6,879 bases of DNA from JAGOTT01 sp964450795. GTDB taxonomy: Bacteria; Patescibacteriota; Minisyncoccia; Moranbacterales; UBA1568. This document shows positions 5,442 through 6,879 of this stretch, one piece after another. The notes beneath the pieces are model-generated. The model ran no database searches. It had not been told where the DNA came from and worked only from the letters and a program-made list of their open reading frames with translations. The stretch is taken from contig CAYVDI010000045.1 in NCBI GenBank assembly GCA_964450795.1, forward strand, positions 1 to 6,879, read 5' to 3'. The stretch's first letter is position 1. The number at the start of each line of letters is the position of its first letter. The position numbers and the translations under genes are program-made.

Positions 5442-6692
5442 ATGAAACTCGAATTTCCGAAAGGTTTCCTCTGGGGCGCGGCGACCGCATCGCATCAGAT
5501 CGAAGGCGGACAACATAACGATTGGTCCGAGTGGGAAAAAGCGAACGCAAAGCGGCTCGCAGAGGAATCGGAGAAATCCTTCCATTGGAATCCGAATTGG
5601 AAAAAATTCAGGACAGAGGCGACCGATCCCGCAAACTACATCTCCGGTATCGCCTGCGATTCGTGGAACCGTTTCGAGGAAGACTTCGATATCCTCGGCG
5701 AGCTCCATCTCAAGGCATACCGCTTCTCGATCGAGTGGTCCCGTATAGAACCGGAGGAAGGAGTCTTCAACGAAGAGGCGATCGACCGCTACCGGAAGAT
5801 GATTACGTCGCTCAGGAAGCGCGGCATCGAACCCTTCGTCACGCTCTGGCATTGGACGCTTCCTCTTTGGCTCGCGAAACGCGGCGGGACGACCGCGAAG
5901 GATTTCCCCGAACGATTCCGACTCTACACCGAGAAGCTAGCCTCTTCCCTTGGGGCGGACACGCGTTTTTGGGTCACGCTCAATGAACCGGAAGTGGTTT
6001 CCTCTCATGCGTATCTCAAGAAAGCATGGCCTCCGCGGGAACGGTGCCCGCGGCTGTTTCTCAAGGCGATACATAATCTCATCCGGGCACACAGACTCGC
6101 ATACGGGACGATCAAGGAAAAATTCCCGGAGGCGCAGATCGGCATCGCCAAACATCAGGTTACCTTCGAAATGACGCGACCGACCGTCATCAATCGGACC
6201 CTGAAGGCGATCGCGGACTGGGGATGGAACTTCTATTTTCTGAACCGCATCAAGAACCATCAGGACTTCATCGGACTCAATCACTATAACCGAAACGTCA
6301 TCGACAACGGCTTCGGAAAAAATCCGAACGAACGCCAGACCGATTTCGGCTGGGAGTTCCATCCGGAATCCATCCGGCAAGCGCTTGTGGAATTGAAACC
6401 GTACAACAAACCGGTCTACATCACCGAAAACGGCATCGCTGACGCGTCCGACACACTCCGACAGGAATTTGTCCCGAAGGCGCTCACCGCGGTCCACCGG
6501 GCAATCTCCGAAGGCGTAGACGTTCGCGGGTACTTCTACTGGTCGCTTCTCGATAACTTCGAATGGGACAAGGGATACTGGCTCCGATTCGGCCTTGTCG
6601 AAGTCGACCGCGCGACACAGAAACGCACCATCCGCCAAAGCGCCCGGGCATACGCGGAAGTGGCGGGAACAAACGCACTCGATATCCCGTGA
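5442..6692 (+). CDS. Family 1 glycoside hydrolase (beta-glucosidase type)
   Basis: A 416-residue retaining beta-glycosidase with a (beta/alpha)8 barrel and no signal peptide, so probably cytoplasmic. The start KLEFPKGFLWGAATASHQIEG is the GH1 N-terminal signature and fixes the ATG at 5442; the open frame to 5115 lies antisense to another gene. Key residues: Gln19, His137 in TLWHWTLP, acid/base Glu182 in TLNEP, Tyr282 in LNHYN, nucleophile Glu329 in YITENG, Trp367 and Glu374 in WSLLDNFEW. That last motif favours unphosphorylated sugars; the S-x-K-x-Y pattern of 6-phospho-glycosidases is absent. It is shorter than the usual 440-480 residues. The two glutamates are 147 apart, against 185 in Thermotoga maritima BglA, while residues 33-70 look expanded. 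The exact substrate cannot be told. It is divergent from the Fe-S membrane gene and has no clear terminator. Confidence 0.95.
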   Translation: MKLEFPKGFLWGAATASHQIEGGQHNDWSEWEKANAKRLAEESEKSFHWNPNWKKFRTEATDPANYISGIACDSWNRFEEDFDILGELHLKAYRFSIEWSRIEPEEGVFNEEAIDRYRKMITSLRKRGIEPFVTLWHWTLPLWLAKRGGTTAKDFPERFRLYTEKLASSLGADTRFWVTLNEPEVVSSHAYLKKAWPPRERCPRLFLKAIHNLIRAHRLAYGTIKEKFPEAQIGIAKHQVTFEMTRPTVINRTLKAIADWGWNFYFLNRIKNHQDFIGLNHYNRNVIDNGFGKNPNERQTDFGWEFHPESIRQALVELKPYNKPVYITENGIADASDTLRQEFVPKALTAVHRAISEGVDVRGYFYWSLLDNFEWDKGYWLRFGLVEVDRATQKRTIRQSARAYAEVAGTNALDIP

Positions 6693-6695
6693 GCC

Positions 6696-6724
6696 TTGCC
6701 AGGTCCGTCTTTTCCTGCTTTAAT
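6696..6724 (+). promoter_or_regulatory. Promoter of tRNA-Glu
   Basis: TTGCCA (6696-6701, five of six), a 17-nt spacer, then TTTAAT (6719-6724, five of six) preceded by TGC, an extended -10. It begins four bases after the GH1 stop. Transcription would start near 6731, 28 nt before the tRNA, and could continue into the gene at the right edge. Confidence 0.7.
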
Positions 6725-6737
6725 GATATCTAGTTTT

Positions 6738-6754
6738 CGCGTTCCCGGAACGCG
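6738..6754 (+). repeat. Palindrome in the tRNA-Glu leader
   Basis: CGCGTTCC (6738-6745) and GGAACGCG (6747-6754) are exact complements around a single C; as RNA this gives a 6-bp hairpin with a 5-nt loop. It ends four bases before the tRNA. It is not followed by a T-tract. It may act in the RNA leader near the RNase P site, or as a protein-binding palindrome in DNA. Confidence 0.6.
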
Positions 6755-6758
6755 TTAT

Positions 6759-6830
6759 GGCCCGTTCGTCTATCGGCTAGGACGCCAGGTTTTCATCCTG
6801 GTAAGAGGGGTTCGACTCCCCTACGGGCTA
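6759..6830 (+). tRNA. tRNA-Glu, anticodon TTC
   Basis: A 72-nt cloverleaf. The acceptor stem GGCCCGT (6759-6765) pairs with ACGGGCT (6823-6829), with a G-T pair at the end. The D stem is GTCT/GGAC, the anticodon stem CCAGG/CCTGG, and the T stem AGGGG/CCCCT with loop TTCGACT. Loop TTTTCAT carries TTC at 6792-6794. The layout TCGTCT...GGAC matches bacterial tRNA-Glu. The discriminator is A6830; CCA is not encoded. Confidence 0.96.
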
Positions 6831-6874
6831 CATACATCGTGAGGATTGTCATTTAACAAGAGAGGAGATCCATC

Positions 6875-6879
6875 ATGCA
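6875..6879 (+). CDS. Start of a gene cut by the window edge
   Basis: GGAG (6864-6867, within AGAGGAGA) lies 7 nt before an ATG at 6875, good ribosome-binding spacing. Only the ATG and two further bases are visible, so nothing can be said of the product. It lies 44 nt after tRNA-Glu and could be on the same transcript. Confidence 0.45.

Noticed and set aside
4644..5852. Minus-strand frame of 402 codons spanning the Fe-S and GH1 genes
   Set aside because: It overlaps two real genes in other frames, crosses their promoters, and looks like arginine-rich shadow translation.

Overview
This window looks like a piece of a moderately GC-rich bacterial chromosome, most likely from the Candidate Phyla Radiation (Patescibacteria). 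That is an inference. It rests on tRNAs with no encoded CCA end, several genes without a Shine-Dalgarno sequence (one apparently leaderless), a compact mix of unrelated single genes, and RecG and GH1 proteins whose wording resembles CPR homologues as I remember them. No marker gene settles it.

Layout. Positions 1-388 hold a sigma70-like promoter and two related tRNA-Arg genes (anticodons GCG and CCG). The 171-bp spacer between them is rich in inverted repeats and carries an exact 18-nt copy of the 3' end of the first tRNA. Positions 404-520 form a self-contained promoter-to-terminator unit that could make a small RNA or an attenuated leader. recG (548-2635) follows, with an extended -10 placed so that transcription would begin at the A of its ATG. 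purB (2735-4114) comes next, preceded by a possible translated leader ORF that overlaps its start codon, and it ends in an intrinsic terminator. A convergent minus-strand gene (4175-5368) encodes a polytopic membrane protein with cysteine motifs for Fe-S clusters. It shares a 73-bp control region with a divergent family 1 glycoside hydrolase gene (5442-6692). tRNA-Glu(TTC) lies at 6759-6830 behind its own promoter, and a ribosome binding site plus ATG at the right edge starts a gene cut off by the window.

How the genes fit together. I see no coherent operon or defence/mobile system. recG serves fork rescue and recombination. purB serves AMP synthesis and purine salvage. The GH1 enzyme would split beta-glycosides. 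The Fe-S membrane protein suggests an electron-transfer step, which would be notable in a CPR cell. The less ordinary content is mostly non-coding: the tRNA 3'-end duplication, the short terminated transcript before recG, the leaderless recG start, the structured purB leader, and the GCG anticodon. At protein level, the GH1 enzyme has an unusually short stretch between its two catalytic glutamates.
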